DNA of 64,000 bases, taken from assembly GCA_964034945.1 (NCBI GenBank), contig OZ035962.1, forward strand, positions 49,779,931 to 49,843,930. Direction: 5' to 3'. The stretch's first letter is position 1. Each line of letters begins with the position of its first letter. Positions 33,766 to 44,183 of this stretch are shown here, in pieces. The DNA is from Chrysopilus asiliformis (taxonomy: Eukaryota > Arthropoda > Insecta > Diptera > Rhagionidae). A program made the position numbers and the translations under genes. The notes under the pieces were generated by a model. The model made no database searches. It saw nothing but the letters and a program-made list of their open reading frames with translations, and was not told the origin of the DNA.

Positions 33766-35815
33766 TTTTAACCGACTTCCAAAAAAGGAGGAGGTTATCA
33801 ATTCGTTTTGGTCCAACTTTATTTATTTATTTTATATCTGTATGTTCACGCAGTACTTGGGTACCGTTGCATGGATTTTGTTGAAACGTTGGTGGATGAC
33901 AGAGTTCACTCCCTAGTTGGTCCCATTTTAATTTCCCCTCTCTCCGACGTTTCCCGGCCTTCCCCTCCCCTGTCAACTCCCAATCGGATGGTCCGATCGA
34001 TCTGAAAATTTGTATGCATACATTTTGGGGGACGGCTAGTGTTTTCCCCTTATCTATTTTCCCCTACCCCTTTCGCTTCTTAACCCCTCCCCTGTCAACT
34101 CCCAATCGGATGGTCCGATCGGTCTGAAAATTTGTATGCGTACCTTTTTGGGGGACGGCTAGTGTTTTCCCCTTATCTATTTTCCCCTACCCCTTTCGCT
34201 TCTTAACCCCTCCCCTGTCAACTCCCAATCGGATGGTCCGATCGATCTGAAAATTTGTATGCTCACATTTTGGGGGACGGCTAGTGTTTTCCCCTTATCT
34301 ATTTTCCCCTACCCCTTTCGCTTCTTAACCCCTCCCCTATCAACTCCCAATCGGATGGTCCGATCGATCTGAAAATTTGTATGCTCACATTTTGGGGGAC
34401 GGCTAGTGTTTTCCCCTTATCTATTTTCCCCTACCCCTTTCGCTTCTTAACCCCTCCCCTGTCAACTCCCAATCGGATGGTCCGATCAATCTGAAAATTT
34501 GTATGCGTACATTTTGGGGGACGGCTAGTGTTTTCCCCTTATCTATTTTCCCCTACCCCTTTCGCTTCTTAACCCCTCCCCTGTCATATCCCAATCGGAT
34601 GGTCCGATCGGTCTGAAAATTTGTATGCGTACCTTTTTGGGGGACGGCTAGTGTTTTCCCCTTATCTATTTTCCCCTACCCCTTTCGCTTCTTAACCCCT
34701 CCCCTGTCAACTCCCAATCGGATGGTCCGATCGATCTGAAAATTTGTATGCTCACATTTTGGGGGACGGCTAGTGTTTTCTCCTTATCTATTTTCCCCTA
34801 CCCCTTTCGCTTCTTAACCCCTCCCCTGTCCCCTAATCGGATGGTCCGATCGGTCTGAAAATTTTTATGCGTATATTTTGGGGGGCAGCGAATCCTTCAA
34901 CCCTCAAATTTTCCAGATAAAAAACAAACACATATGGGGGTTTTTAGGGTCGTCTAATCCAATTCTAATGTTTAGAAGTCTGTAAGGTTAACGAAAGGTT
35001 TCTGTCGATCTAAAAAATGTTTTTTGACCAAAATTTTTGGTGTCGACCTCTAAAATTTAGTTTACAACTTACTGGTGCCATCCCTAAAAATTCGCTGTTT
35101 GGAACGATTAAAGTTTTGCTCTACCCATTTCCTAACATTAAATAGGCATATCCTATAATATAATACTAGGACTGTCGTCCTTCTGTCTGTCAGTCTGTCT
35201 GTCTGCACAATGGATCTCGAAAACAGGCCTAACGATTTTCATGAAACTTGGGTGTTAGGGATTTTCGGGGACAAAAATACGATCTAGATAGGTATCCCCT
35301 CTGAGAAAATTCCCCTTCGACACTCCTCGCCTGGTATCTTCGAATTCGGTGGTCCGATCTTAATGAAACTTTCCAGTGTCACTAGGGGGGTTGAAGGCTA
35401 TCGATTCGTAACGCCGTTTTCGCACGTGGGGCGCAGCTCTACCCATTTCCTAACATTAAATATATCTATATAATATCTATATACCAAAAGTCACTAAAAA
35501 TTATAAAATAAAAAACTTTTTAAAAAAAAGTAAAAAAAACCGACTTAAAAATGCACTAAAAAGGAAAAAATAATTTTTTTTTGGAAGTTGGTGCCAAAAT
35601 AGAAACAAACAATTTGCTCTCTTTTATTGTACAATCTAAAAGTGCACTAAAAAGGAAAAAATAATTTTTTTGGAAGTTGGTGCCAAAATAGAAACAAACA
35701 ATTTGCTCTCTTTTATTGTACAATCTAAAAGTGTACTAAAAAGGAAAAAATAATTTTTTTGGAAGTTGGGGCCAAAATAGAAACTTAAAGAGGACTTCTA
35801 TTCATATTTCTTGAG
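33766..35815 (-). mobile_element. Composite repeat with 122-bp units, copy 3 (inverted, about 8 units)
   Basis: Mirror of copy 2: tail first (accgacttccaaaaaagg, then cacgcagtacttggg), units from 33960 to 34860, then the head and a doubled family D piece (35560-35790). The plus-strand frame 33808-34005 crosses the tail and is not a gene. Confidence 0.9.
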
Positions 35816-36011
35816 TGTTACTTTTACAGCTATCACCAATTCTATTACTGCTATCCAAATGAAAATATTTTATCTTTCGTGACGACATCTGACAAAAGAA
35901 TATTTTTTTAATTTTAACGGAGCTTACCCAAAAACAAAAGAATATTTGTTAATGTTGACGTGGGTTAAGGGCAACGTGCCAAGTAAGGAACAATACCGCT
36001 GAAATTTTTAT

Positions 36012-36447
36012 ACCCGTATGGTATGGAATATCAAAGGGTATACTAACTTTGCCTTACCGTTTGTAACGCCAAGATCCCGTCATCACACACAAAAATGAAT
36101 TACACCAGTGTGTTAGGAATGACAAAAGATTTTGATTTCCGCATGTCCGTCCGTCCGTCTGTCCGTCTGTCTGTGAACTCGATTGCGGACGCACGGATTG
36201 AGCTAGAGCCTTGAAATTTTGCGCAGATCCGTTTTTCGTAAAATGCGAGGCTAAGTTCGTTAATGGGCGAAAACGGTCCATTAGGGGGGGTACCCCCCAT
36301 ACGAACGAAATCGTTTTTTGCGAATACCTCAAAAACGGTGCATCTTATCAAAAAAGTGCAAGAACAAAAGTTATTTAGGATATGATTCTACATAAAACTT
36401 CCATACATCAAAATCCGATTGGAACAAATTTTAAAAAATCTCATTGG
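36012..36447 (+). mobile_element. Family A element, truncated by G-rich sequence
   Basis: The left terminus tacccgtatgg is intact. The copy breaks off at tcattggaaacttt|ggggg, where other copies continue into caaactggaattttgat. Confidence 0.8.
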
Positions 36448-36453
36448 AAACTT

Positions 36454-36580
36454 TGGGGGAAGGGTGAGGGGGGGGGGAAGGGGGAAGGGGGAGTTGTGGA
36501 GGGGAAGGGGAAGGGGGGAGGGGGGAGGGCGGAAGGGGGGAGGGGGAGTTGGGGAGGGGGAGTTGGGGAGGGTAGGGGGG
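36454..36580 (+). repeat. G-rich tract with G-quadruplex potential
   Basis: Some 125 bases almost free of C and T, with more than ten runs of four or more G separated by short A/T spacers (gggggaagggtg, ggggagttgggg). The plus-strand frame 36382-36702 through it is low-complexity Gly/Glu sequence and is not accepted. Confidence 0.9.
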
Positions 36581-36593
36581 ATAAATTAATGAT

Positions 36594-36607
36594 GTTTCGT
36601 CTCACAC

Positions 36608-36657
<50 letters not shown>

Positions 36658-36685
36658 ATGTGTGTGTGTGTGTGTGAGACGAAAC
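36594..36685. repeat. CA/TA/TG microsatellite palindrome
   Basis: gtttcgtctcaca ... (CA)n (TA)n (TG)n ... tgtgagacgaaac: the outer 13 bases are exact inverted repeats and the dinucleotide runs complement each other, so the whole tract can extrude as a cruciform. Confidence 0.95.
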
Positions 36686-36713
36686 GGCGCCCGAATTTGT
36701 AAAAATAATATTC

Positions 36714-36912
36714 CTTACGATAAATTGTCTTACGATAAATTGTTCTTACGATAAATTGTCTTACGATAAATTGTTCTTACGATAAATTGTCTTACGATAA
36801 ATTGTTCTTACGATAAATTGTTCTTACGATAAATTGTTCTTACGATAAATTGTTTTACGATAAATTGTTGACGATAAATTGTTTTACGATAAATTGTTCA
36901 CGATAAATTGTC
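36714..36912 (+). repeat. Short tandem array of acgataaattg (13 copies)
   Basis: The 11-bp core recurs 13 times with spacers of 2-5 bases (ttctt, tctt, ttt, tt). The spacing of 13-16 bp is irregular, unlike a simple microsatellite. Confidence 0.93.
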
Positions 36913-37327
36913 CGCGAATCGTTTGAATCTCATCTCTGTGACTTATTAGAAAACAAAAACTTTTGGTACAATTCAATAAATAATAATTTTATTTATTACA
37001 ATTTTTTTAATTTTATAGATTGTACAATAAAAGAGAGCAAATTGTTTGTTTCTATTTTGGCACCAACTTCCAAAAAAAAATTATTTTTTCCTTTTTAGTG
37101 CATTTTTAAGTCGGTTTTTTTTACTTTTTTTTAAAAAGTTTTTATTGTACAATATATAAAATTAAAAAATTTCTAATAAATAAAATTATTATTTATTGAA
37201 TTGTACCAAAAGTTTTTGTTTTCTAATAAGTCACAGAGATGAGATTCAAACCATTATTTTTTTACAGCCTACTTACATAATATAAACATAACAAAAGCTA
37301 TAATTGCCAATCTGGCAATTATTGAAA

Positions 37328-37547
37328 ACCCGTATGGTGATTTAAGTGAACAGTTGTATCAAAATTCCAGTTTGAAGTCAAAGTTTCCAATGAGATTTTT
37401 TAAAATTTGTTCCAATCGGATTTTCATGTATGGAAGTTTTATGTAGAATCATATCCTAAATAACTTTTGTTCTTGGACTTTTTTGATAAGATGCACCGTT
37501 TTTGAGGTATTCGCAAAAAACGTTTTCGTTCGTATGGGGGGTACCCC
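37328..37547 (-). mobile_element. Family A element, deleted at the GGGGGGTACCCC core
   Basis: It begins like 26905 but at ggggggtacccc it jumps to atttcagtcgg, sequence found 800 bp further on in the 27-kb copy. The breakpoint coincides with the motif that expanded to poly-C there. Confidence 0.8.
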
Positions 37548-39600
37548 ATTTCAGTCGGTTTAGTTTTCATTTCAGTCAAGGTGGTACTTATTTAAAAAAA
37601 CATTATTTTAAAGAACCGTTAAGTAGTGAAAGGAAAAATTTTAAGTTTTAAAGCTTTCCGAATTTGAAATTACCACATACAACAATTTAGATAAATAGGT
37701 GCTCGTAGAGGTGAGTGAAAATTGTATTAAAATACATATTGAATGGGTTTTATATTCCCCTTTTGAATATCGATTTTTGTCACTATAAAAAATTTATTTT
37801 TATCACATCATTGTGATATTTTAACCGCGAGTCTATTGTACATAAAAGTACTCGACAACTGTAAAAAGCTTTTGATTGTCTTAACAATTCTTGTTACAAT
37901 AAAATTATTTGTAACACTCAAGAAATATGAATAGAAGTCCTCTTTAAGTTTCTATTTTGGCCCCAACTTCCAAAAAAATTATTTTTTCCTTTTTAGTGCA
38001 CTTTTAGATTGTACAATAAAGAGAGCAAATTGTTTGTTTCTATTTTGGCACCAACTTCCAAAAAAATTATTTTTTCCTTTTTAGTGCATTTTTAAGTCGG
38101 TTTTTTTTTACTTTTTTTTAAAAAGTTTTTTATTTTATAATTTTTAGTGATTTTTGGTATATACATTATATAGATATATTTAATGTTAGGAAATGGGTAG
38201 AGCTGCGGCCCGCTTGCGAAAACGGCATTACGAATCGATAGCCTTCAACCCCCTTAGTGACACTGGAAAGTTTCATTAAGATCGGACCAGCCAATTCGAA
38301 GATACCAGGTGAGGGGTTTCGAGGGGAGGGAAAAGTCAGGTTTTGTAGTGGAAAATCAAACCCCTTAGCCTTCTTAGTAATACTGTAAAGATTCATTAAG
38401 ATCGGACCACCGAATTCGAAGATACCAGGCGAGGGGTGTTGAAGGGGAATTTTCTCAGAGGGGATACCTATCTAGATCGTATTTTTGTCCCCGAAAATCC
38501 CTAACACCCAAGTTTCATGAAAATCGTTAGGCCTGTTTTCGAGATCCATTGTGCAGACAGACAGACTGACAGACAGAAGGACGACAGTCCTCGTATTATA
38601 TTATAGGATATACCTATTTAATGTTAGGAAATGGGTAGAGCAAAACTTTGATCGTTCCACACAGCGAATTTTTAGGGATGGCAACAGTAAGTTGTAAACT
38701 AAATTTTAGAGGTCGACAGCAAAAATTTTGGGGGTCGTCACCAACATTTTTTAGATCGACAGAAACCTTTCGTTAACCTTACAGACTTGTAAACATTAGA
38801 ATTGGATTAGGCGACCCCAAAAACTCCCATATGTGTTTGTTTTTTATCTGGAAAATTTGAGGGTTGAAGGATTCACTGCCCCCCAAAATATACGCATAAA
38901 AATTTTCAGACCGATCGGACCATCCGATTAGTGGACAGGGGGGGGGGAGGGGTTAAGAAGCGAAAGGGGTAGAGGAAAAAAGATAAGGGGAAAACACTAG
39001 CCGTCCCCCAAAAAGGTACGCATACAAATTTTCAGACTGATCGGACCATCCGATTGGGAGTTGACAGGGGAGGGGTTAAGAAGCGAAAGGGGTAGGGGAA
39101 AATAGATAAGGGGAAAACACTAGCCGTCCCCCAAAATGTACGCATACAAATTTTCAGATCGATCGGACCATCCGATTGGGAGTTGACAGGGGAGGGGTTA
39201 AGAAGCGAAAGGGGTAGGGGAAAATAGATAAGGGGAAAACACTAGCCGTCCCCCAAAATGTACGCATACAAATTTTCAGATCGATCGGACCATCCGATTG
39301 GGAGTTGACAGGGGAGGGGAAGGCCGGGAAACGTCGGAGAGAGGGGAAATTAAAATGGGACCAACTAGGGAGTGAACTCTGTCATTCACCAACGTTTCAA
39401 CAAAATCCATGCAACGGCACCCAAGTACTGCGTGAACATACAGATATAAAATAAATAAATAAATAAAGTTGGACCAAAAACGAATTGATAACCTCCTCCT
39501 TTTTTTTTGGAAGTCGGTTAATAAATAAATAAATAAAAAATAAATAAAGTTGGACCAAAACGAATTGATAACCTCCTCCTTTTTTGGAAGTCGGTTAAAA
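37548..39600 (+). mobile_element. Composite repeat with 122-bp units, copy 4
   Basis: Directly repeats 27940-29475, with a longer head (gccttcaacccccttag, as in copy 2) and about three to four units (38900-39310). It ends with two copies of a tail, ggaccaaaacgaattgataa to ggaggttcggtt-type sequence, separated by taaa repeats. The minus-strand frame 38166-38396 is a translation of the head. Confidence 0.8.
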
Positions 39601-40026
39601 ATGAGATGAAATGAGATGAAATGAGATGAAATGAGATCAAATGAGATGAAATGACATCAAATGAGATGAAATGAGATGAAATGAGAATAAATGAGATGAA
39701 ATGAGATGAAATGAGATCAAATGAGATGAAATGAGATGAAATGAGATCAAATGAGATGAAATGACATCAAATGAGAATAAATGAGATGAAATGACATCAA
39801 ATGAGAATAAATGAGATGAAGTGAGATGAAATGAGATGAAATGAGATGAAATGATATGAAAAGAGATCAAATGAGATGAAAGGAGATGAAATGAGATGAA
39901 ATGAGATGAAATGAGATGAAATGAGATGAAATGAGATCAAATGAGATGAAATGAGATGAAATGAGATGAAATGAGATGAAATGAGATGAAATGAGATGAA
40001 ATGAGATGAAATGAGATCAAATGAGA
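39601..40026 (+). repeat. 10-bp satellite atgagatgaa, left block
   Basis: About 42 units of atgagatgaa with variants atgagatcaa, atgacatcaa and atgagaataa. The variants recur as strings (atgacatcaa then atgagaataa), which shows block duplication. The minus-strand frame 39637-39870 (repeating SSHLISFH) is a repeat artefact. Confidence 0.95.
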
Positions 40027-41161
40027 TGTTTAACAGAAAAAACTTTCACGACTGATAAAGGCAAAGCTAAAACAAAACAAATGTTCATTTCATTTGAATC
40101 ACAGTCGAAAACCATTTGCATTGTCAATGCAAAAATCCACAATAAAGTTCTCGAGCCGGAGATTTCTAAAATAATTCGCACAAGCCGAATTAAATCAGAT
40201 GGTGAATATATAAACTTCTTGTAAGTTCCTATGATCCATCCAATAAACAATTTCTGTAACAGAGAGCAGGAGGAGTTGACACTACTCTGTCTGACGAGGG
40301 CTTCGTCACTCCCCTGAGCCCGAAACAAACATGAACCTTCACGGTGATAACACAGTGCCACAGTTGCACTGGACCTAATTCAGGTTTAACAGAAAAAACT
40401 TTCACGACTGATAAAGGCAAAGCTAAAACAAAACAAATGTTCATTTCATTTGAATCACAGTCGAAAACCATTTGCATTGTCAATGCAAAAATCCACAATA
40501 AAGTTCTCGAGCCGGAGATTTCTAAAATAATTCGCACAAGCCGAATTAAATCAGATGGTGAATATATAAACTTCTTGTAAGTTCCTATGATCCATCCAAT
40601 AAACAATTTCTGTAACAGAGAGCAGGAGGAGTTGACACTACTCTGTCTGACGAGGGCTTCGTCACTCCCCTGAGCCCGAAACAAACATGAACCTTCACGG
40701 TGATAACACAGTGCCACAGTTGCACTGGACCTAATTCAGGTTTAACAGAAAAAACTTTCACGACTGATAAAGGCAAAGCTAAAACAAAACAAATGTTCAT
40801 TTCATTTGAATCACAGTCGAAAACCATTTGCATTGTCAATGCAAAAATCCACAATAAAGTTCTCGAGCCGGAGATTTCTAAAATAATTCGCACAAGCCGA
40901 ATTAAATCAGATGGTGAATATATAAACTTCTTGTAAGTTCCTATGATCCATCCAATAAACAATTTCTGTAACAGAGAGCAGGAGGAGTTGACACTACTCT
41001 GTCTGACGAGGGCTTCGTCACTCCCCTGAGCCCGAAACAAACATGAACCTTCACGGTGATAACACAGTGCCACAGTTGCACTGGACCTAATTCAGGTTTA
41101 ACAGAAAAAACTTTCACGACTGATAAAGGCAAAGCTAAAACAAAACAAATGTTCATTTCAT
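40027..41161 (+). repeat. 356-bp tandem array carrying an exon, inside the satellite
   Basis: Three full periods and 65 bp of a fourth, essentially identical: landmarks at 40384, 40740 and 41096 are 356 bp apart. Each unit has an exon-like part (193 bp) bounded by cctaattcag| and |gtaagttcc, then 163 bp with ctgacgagggcttcgtcact. The array begins and ends inside a unit, directly against atgagatg repeats. Confidence 0.93.
40384..40576 (+). pseudogene. Isolated exon of an unrecognised gene, repeated with the array
   Basis: The frame reads LTEKTFTTDKGKAKTKQMF, then SQSKTICIVNAKIHNKVLE and ends GEYINFL at a good donor (cttctt|gtaagt). It enters in phase 1 and leaves in phase 2. Copies are at 40028-40220 (first bases missing), 40740-40932 and 41096-41161 (truncated). 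No start codon or neighbouring exon is present, so no protein can be made from it alone. The 162-codon minus-strand frames through the units are antisense. The product was not recognised. Confidence 0.5.
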
Positions 41162-42610
41162 TGAGATGAAATGAGTTGAAATGAGATGAAATGAGATGAA
41201 ATGAGATGAAATGAGATCAAATGAGAGGAAATGAGATGAAACGAGATGAAATGAGATGAAATGAGATCAATTGAATTGAAATGAGATCAAATGAGATGAA
41301 ATGATATGAAATGAGATCAAATGAGATGAAATGACATCAAATGAGAATAAATGAGATGAAATGAGATGAAATGAGATCAAATGAGACGCAATGAGATGAA
41401 ATGAGATGAAATGAGATGAAATGAGAATAAATGAGATGAAATGAGATGAAATGAGATGAAATGAGATGAAATGAGATGAAATTAGATCAAATGAGATCAA
41501 ATGAGATGAAAGGAGATGAAATGAGATGAAATGAGATCAAATGAGATCAAATGAGATTAAATGAGATCAAATGAGATCAAATGAGATGAAATGAGGTCAA
41601 ATGAGATGAAATGAGATCAAATGAGATGAAATGAGATGAAATGACATCAAATGAGAATAAATGAGATGAAATGACATCAAATGAGAATAAATGAGATGAA
41701 GTGAGATGAAATGAGATGAAATGAGATGAAATGATATGAAAAGAGATCAAATGAGATGAAATGAGATGAAAGGAGATGCAATGAGATGAAATGAGATGAA
41801 ATGAGATGAAATGAGATCAATTGAATTGAAATGAGATCAAATGAGATGAAATGAGATCAAATGAGATGAAATGAGATCAAATGAGATGAAATGAGATCAA
41901 ATGAGAGGAAATGAGATCAAATGAGATGAAATGACATCAAATGAGAATAAATGAGATGAAATGAGATGATATGAGATGAAACGAGATGAAATGAGATCAA
42001 TTGAATTGAAATGAGATCAAATGAGATGAAATGAGAATAAATGAGATGAAATGAGATGAAATGAGATCAAATGAGATTAAATGAGATCAAATGAGATGAA
42101 ATGAGATCAAATGAGATGAAATGAGATGAAACGAGATCAATTGAATTGAAATGAGATCAAATGAGATGAAATGAGATCAAATGAGATGAAATGAGATCAA
42201 ATGAGATGAAATGAGATGAAATGAGATCAATTGAATTGAAATGAGATCAAATGAGATGAAATGAGATGAAACGAGATCAATTGAATTGAAATGAGATCAA
42301 ATGAGAATAAATGAGATGAAGTGAGATGAAATGAGATGAAATGAGATGAAATGATATGAAAAGAGATCAAATGAGATGAAAGGAGATGAAATGAGATGAA
42401 ACGAGATGAAATGAGATCAATTGAATTGAAATGAGATCAAATGAGATGAAATGAGATGAAACGAGATCAATTGAATTGAAATGAGATCAAATGAGATGAA
42501 ATGAGATCAAATGAGATGAAATGAGATCAAATGAGATGAAATGAGATGAAATGAGATGAAATGAGATTAAATGAGATGAAATGAGATGAAATGAGATCAA
42601 ATGATATGAA
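41162..42610 (+). repeat. 10-bp satellite atgagatgaa, right block (about 145 units)
   Basis: Same unit and variants as the left block, plus a 20-bp higher-order form atgagatcaattgaattgaa that recurs about nine times (first at 41261, then at 41811, 41991, 42131 and elsewhere). The minus-strand frames 41267-41500 and 42487-42687 are artefacts. The array stops at gaa|atgataccc, where Helitron coding sequence starts. Confidence 0.95.
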
Positions 42611-43141
42611 ATGATACCCACTGATATACCATTCCAATTCAAACGGTTGCAGTTTCCAGTACGACTGGCATTTGCCATGACAATCAATTGGTGCGTTTAT
42701 ACCGGTGCTAAAGTGGCAGTTTTTTCAATGTAGTGCCGCTCTAAACGCATTCTACTTTAGCAATGCCTGCCAGTTGAGCAGTAGGTTTTTGGCGCTGTTA
42801 ATTTTTAGCGCTGCTATTTTCAGACGGTATGAACGGAATTATATTCTGGCAGTGCTGTTTTAACCTCAGAATTGTGACATTTTGTATTTCGCACTGTTTG
42901 CGATGAGTTCCGCAGAGAAAATGCAGCAAAATCTCTGCAGATTGGCAGTGCGATCTTAGCACCGGAATAAACGCGCCCAATAAAGCGCAAGGCCAGTCGC
43001 TACAAGTTTGCGGAATTAACTTGGAAAATCCATGTTTTGCCCATGGACAGCTGTATGTAGCATGCTCACGCAAAAGATTTGTTCATTTACGCTACACACA
43101 GCAGGACAAAGAATGTCGTCTATCCACTAGCATTACAATAA
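42611..43141 (+). pseudogene. C-terminal end of a Helitron helicase (PIF1-like), broken
   Basis: The frame MIPTDIPFQFKRLQFPVRL, then AFAMTIN, resumes after a MITE with KAQGQSLQVCGINLENPCF and HGQLYVACSR. It then shifts frame and ends DLFIYATHSRTKNVVYPLAL plus Q and stop (43139-43141). These are the last helicase motifs (V and VI region) of Helitron Rep-helicase proteins. The upstream 1,000 or more codons are missing, cut off by the satellite. Defects: satellite truncation, MITE insertion at codon Asn, and a small deletion after ACSR. It lies 270 bp before a Helitron 3' terminus, so it is the end of one element. Confidence 0.85.
42689..42978. mobile_element. MITE inside the Helitron helicase remnant (290 bp)
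   Basis: The ends tggtgcgtttataccggtgctaa and (inverted) gggcgcgtttattccggtgctaa are nearly identical. AAT flanks both sides (42686-42688 and 42979-42981), and removing the element with one AAT restores the helicase frame ACA-ATC-AAT-AAA-GCG. The frame 42798-43073 on the minus strand crosses this junction and is not a gene. Confidence 0.85.
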
Positions 43142-43282
43142 GTTTTTATTTCACTTTTATTACATTTAAAATTATATTTAACAAAAAAAGGTTTAAATAA
43201 TGAAAACAAAAATAATTTTATTTATCGTCAAAATTACAACTGTAACGAAAATTTTGGAAAGATTTTGACATATTATACCACT

Positions 43283-43411
43283 GGCCAGATTCGAGACCGA
43301 AGGCCGAGTAGCAATCGAGGCCGTAGGCCGAGGAAGAAGTGGACGCGGAGGCCGAAGGCCGATGCGCGGGGCGGGGTTGAACCGCGGAGCGGTTCGGGGC
43401 GGAGCCCCTAG
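43283..43411 (+). mobile_element. Helitron 3' terminus
   Basis: Hairpin motifs gaccgaaggccgag, gaggccgtaggccg, gaaccgcggagcggttc and ggggcggagcccc lead to a terminal CTAG (43408-43411), with T next. It follows the helicase remnant ending at 43141 and so identifies the same motifs at 7858, 11434 and 61108 as Helitron ends. Confidence 0.8.
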
Positions 43412-43671
43412 TTCATAATAAAATTTAAACTGGGGTGTAGGGAACCAACTCTCTTGAATTTTTAATTCAAATTTACTACATTTTTCAAACCTTAAATGTA
43501 CTTTAGATTCGATTTTTATCGTGAATAAATGCAAATAAGTTATTATTGGATACACAAAAATATTCGGATTCGGTAAAATTTGCTCAGGTCTAATTATTAT
43601 TGAAAGTTAATGAAAGTTTGAAGCGGAAAAGCCAATTTCTGCGAAATTATCCTGTTTCGGAAGATCATCTG
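43412..43671. other. No recognisable feature
   Basis: AT-rich DNA between a Helitron end and a MITE. The minus-strand frame 43193-43555 is a translation of the Helitron terminal hairpins and is not supported. Confidence 0.4.
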
Positions 43672-44155
43672 GGGTGCGTTCCTTTATTAACCGTGGTTAA
43701 CCGCGGTAAAGAGAAATGCGTTCTTAAATGCCTACGGTTAACGCTCAGTAAACTTTACTGCCGTTCCTAAATGATGAAGTTAAGCTGTCAAAGTTACTTT
43801 TCTCAACTCTGCTCGAGAGCTGAGTTGGAGAAAGTCAACTTTAATTGTAATTTAAGAACGCGATAAAGTTAACCGAGACGGTTACAATTGTCTGTCAATT
43901 CGCCTCGTAGTTTCGAATGAGTTTTGTGCAGAATAATGGAGTATTTTATTGTGGTCTTTGTAAATGAAAAATACGACATCAAGAAGAATTCTATTTTTTT
44001 TAATGTATTGTTGTGCACATCACTGCTGTCAAAGTTAACCAAATCAAGTTCTTTTAATCAGAGTTAACGTCGGTAAAATTTCAACTTTGGCAATCAGCTG
44101 TTCTAACTTTGACAAACCCAACCTTTACTTTACTCGGGAATAAAGGAACGCAATC
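43672..44155. mobile_element. MITE with gggtgcgttcctttatt termini (484 bp)
   Basis: The ends gggtgcgttcctttatta and (inverted) gattgcgttcctttattcc match with two mismatches near the tips. CTG flanks both sides (43669-43671 and 44156-44158). The interior has dispersed gttaac/gttaaccg motifs. A 3-bp duplication suits PIF/Harbinger-type elements. Confidence 0.65.
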
Positions 44156-44183
44156 CTGGTCATTTGAAATTCAAGCTTCCCGA

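Larger units (their letters stand above)
30329..36447. repeat. Six-kilobase palindrome centred near 33715
   Basis: The left arm (30329-33660) reads family A core, flank, family D, head, 122-bp array, tail and aaccgacttcc. The right arm (33766-36447) reads the same order inverted. The spacer (about 105 bp) is a family D piece. The left array has about 13 units and the right about 8, so the arms differ in length. The right arm ends abruptly at a G-rich tract. Confidence 0.85.

Noticed and set aside
36382..36702. 106-codon frame rich in Gly and Glu
   Set aside because: Low-complexity translation of the G-rich and CA/TG tracts.
40017..41156. Minus-strand 162-codon frames (MALCYHREGSCLF and so on)
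   Set aside because: They are antisense to the exon, which has splice sites and coding-like sequence on the plus strand, and they cross the exon-intron borders.
39637..42687. Minus-strand frames with SSHLISFH repeats
   Set aside because: Direct translation of the 10-bp satellite.
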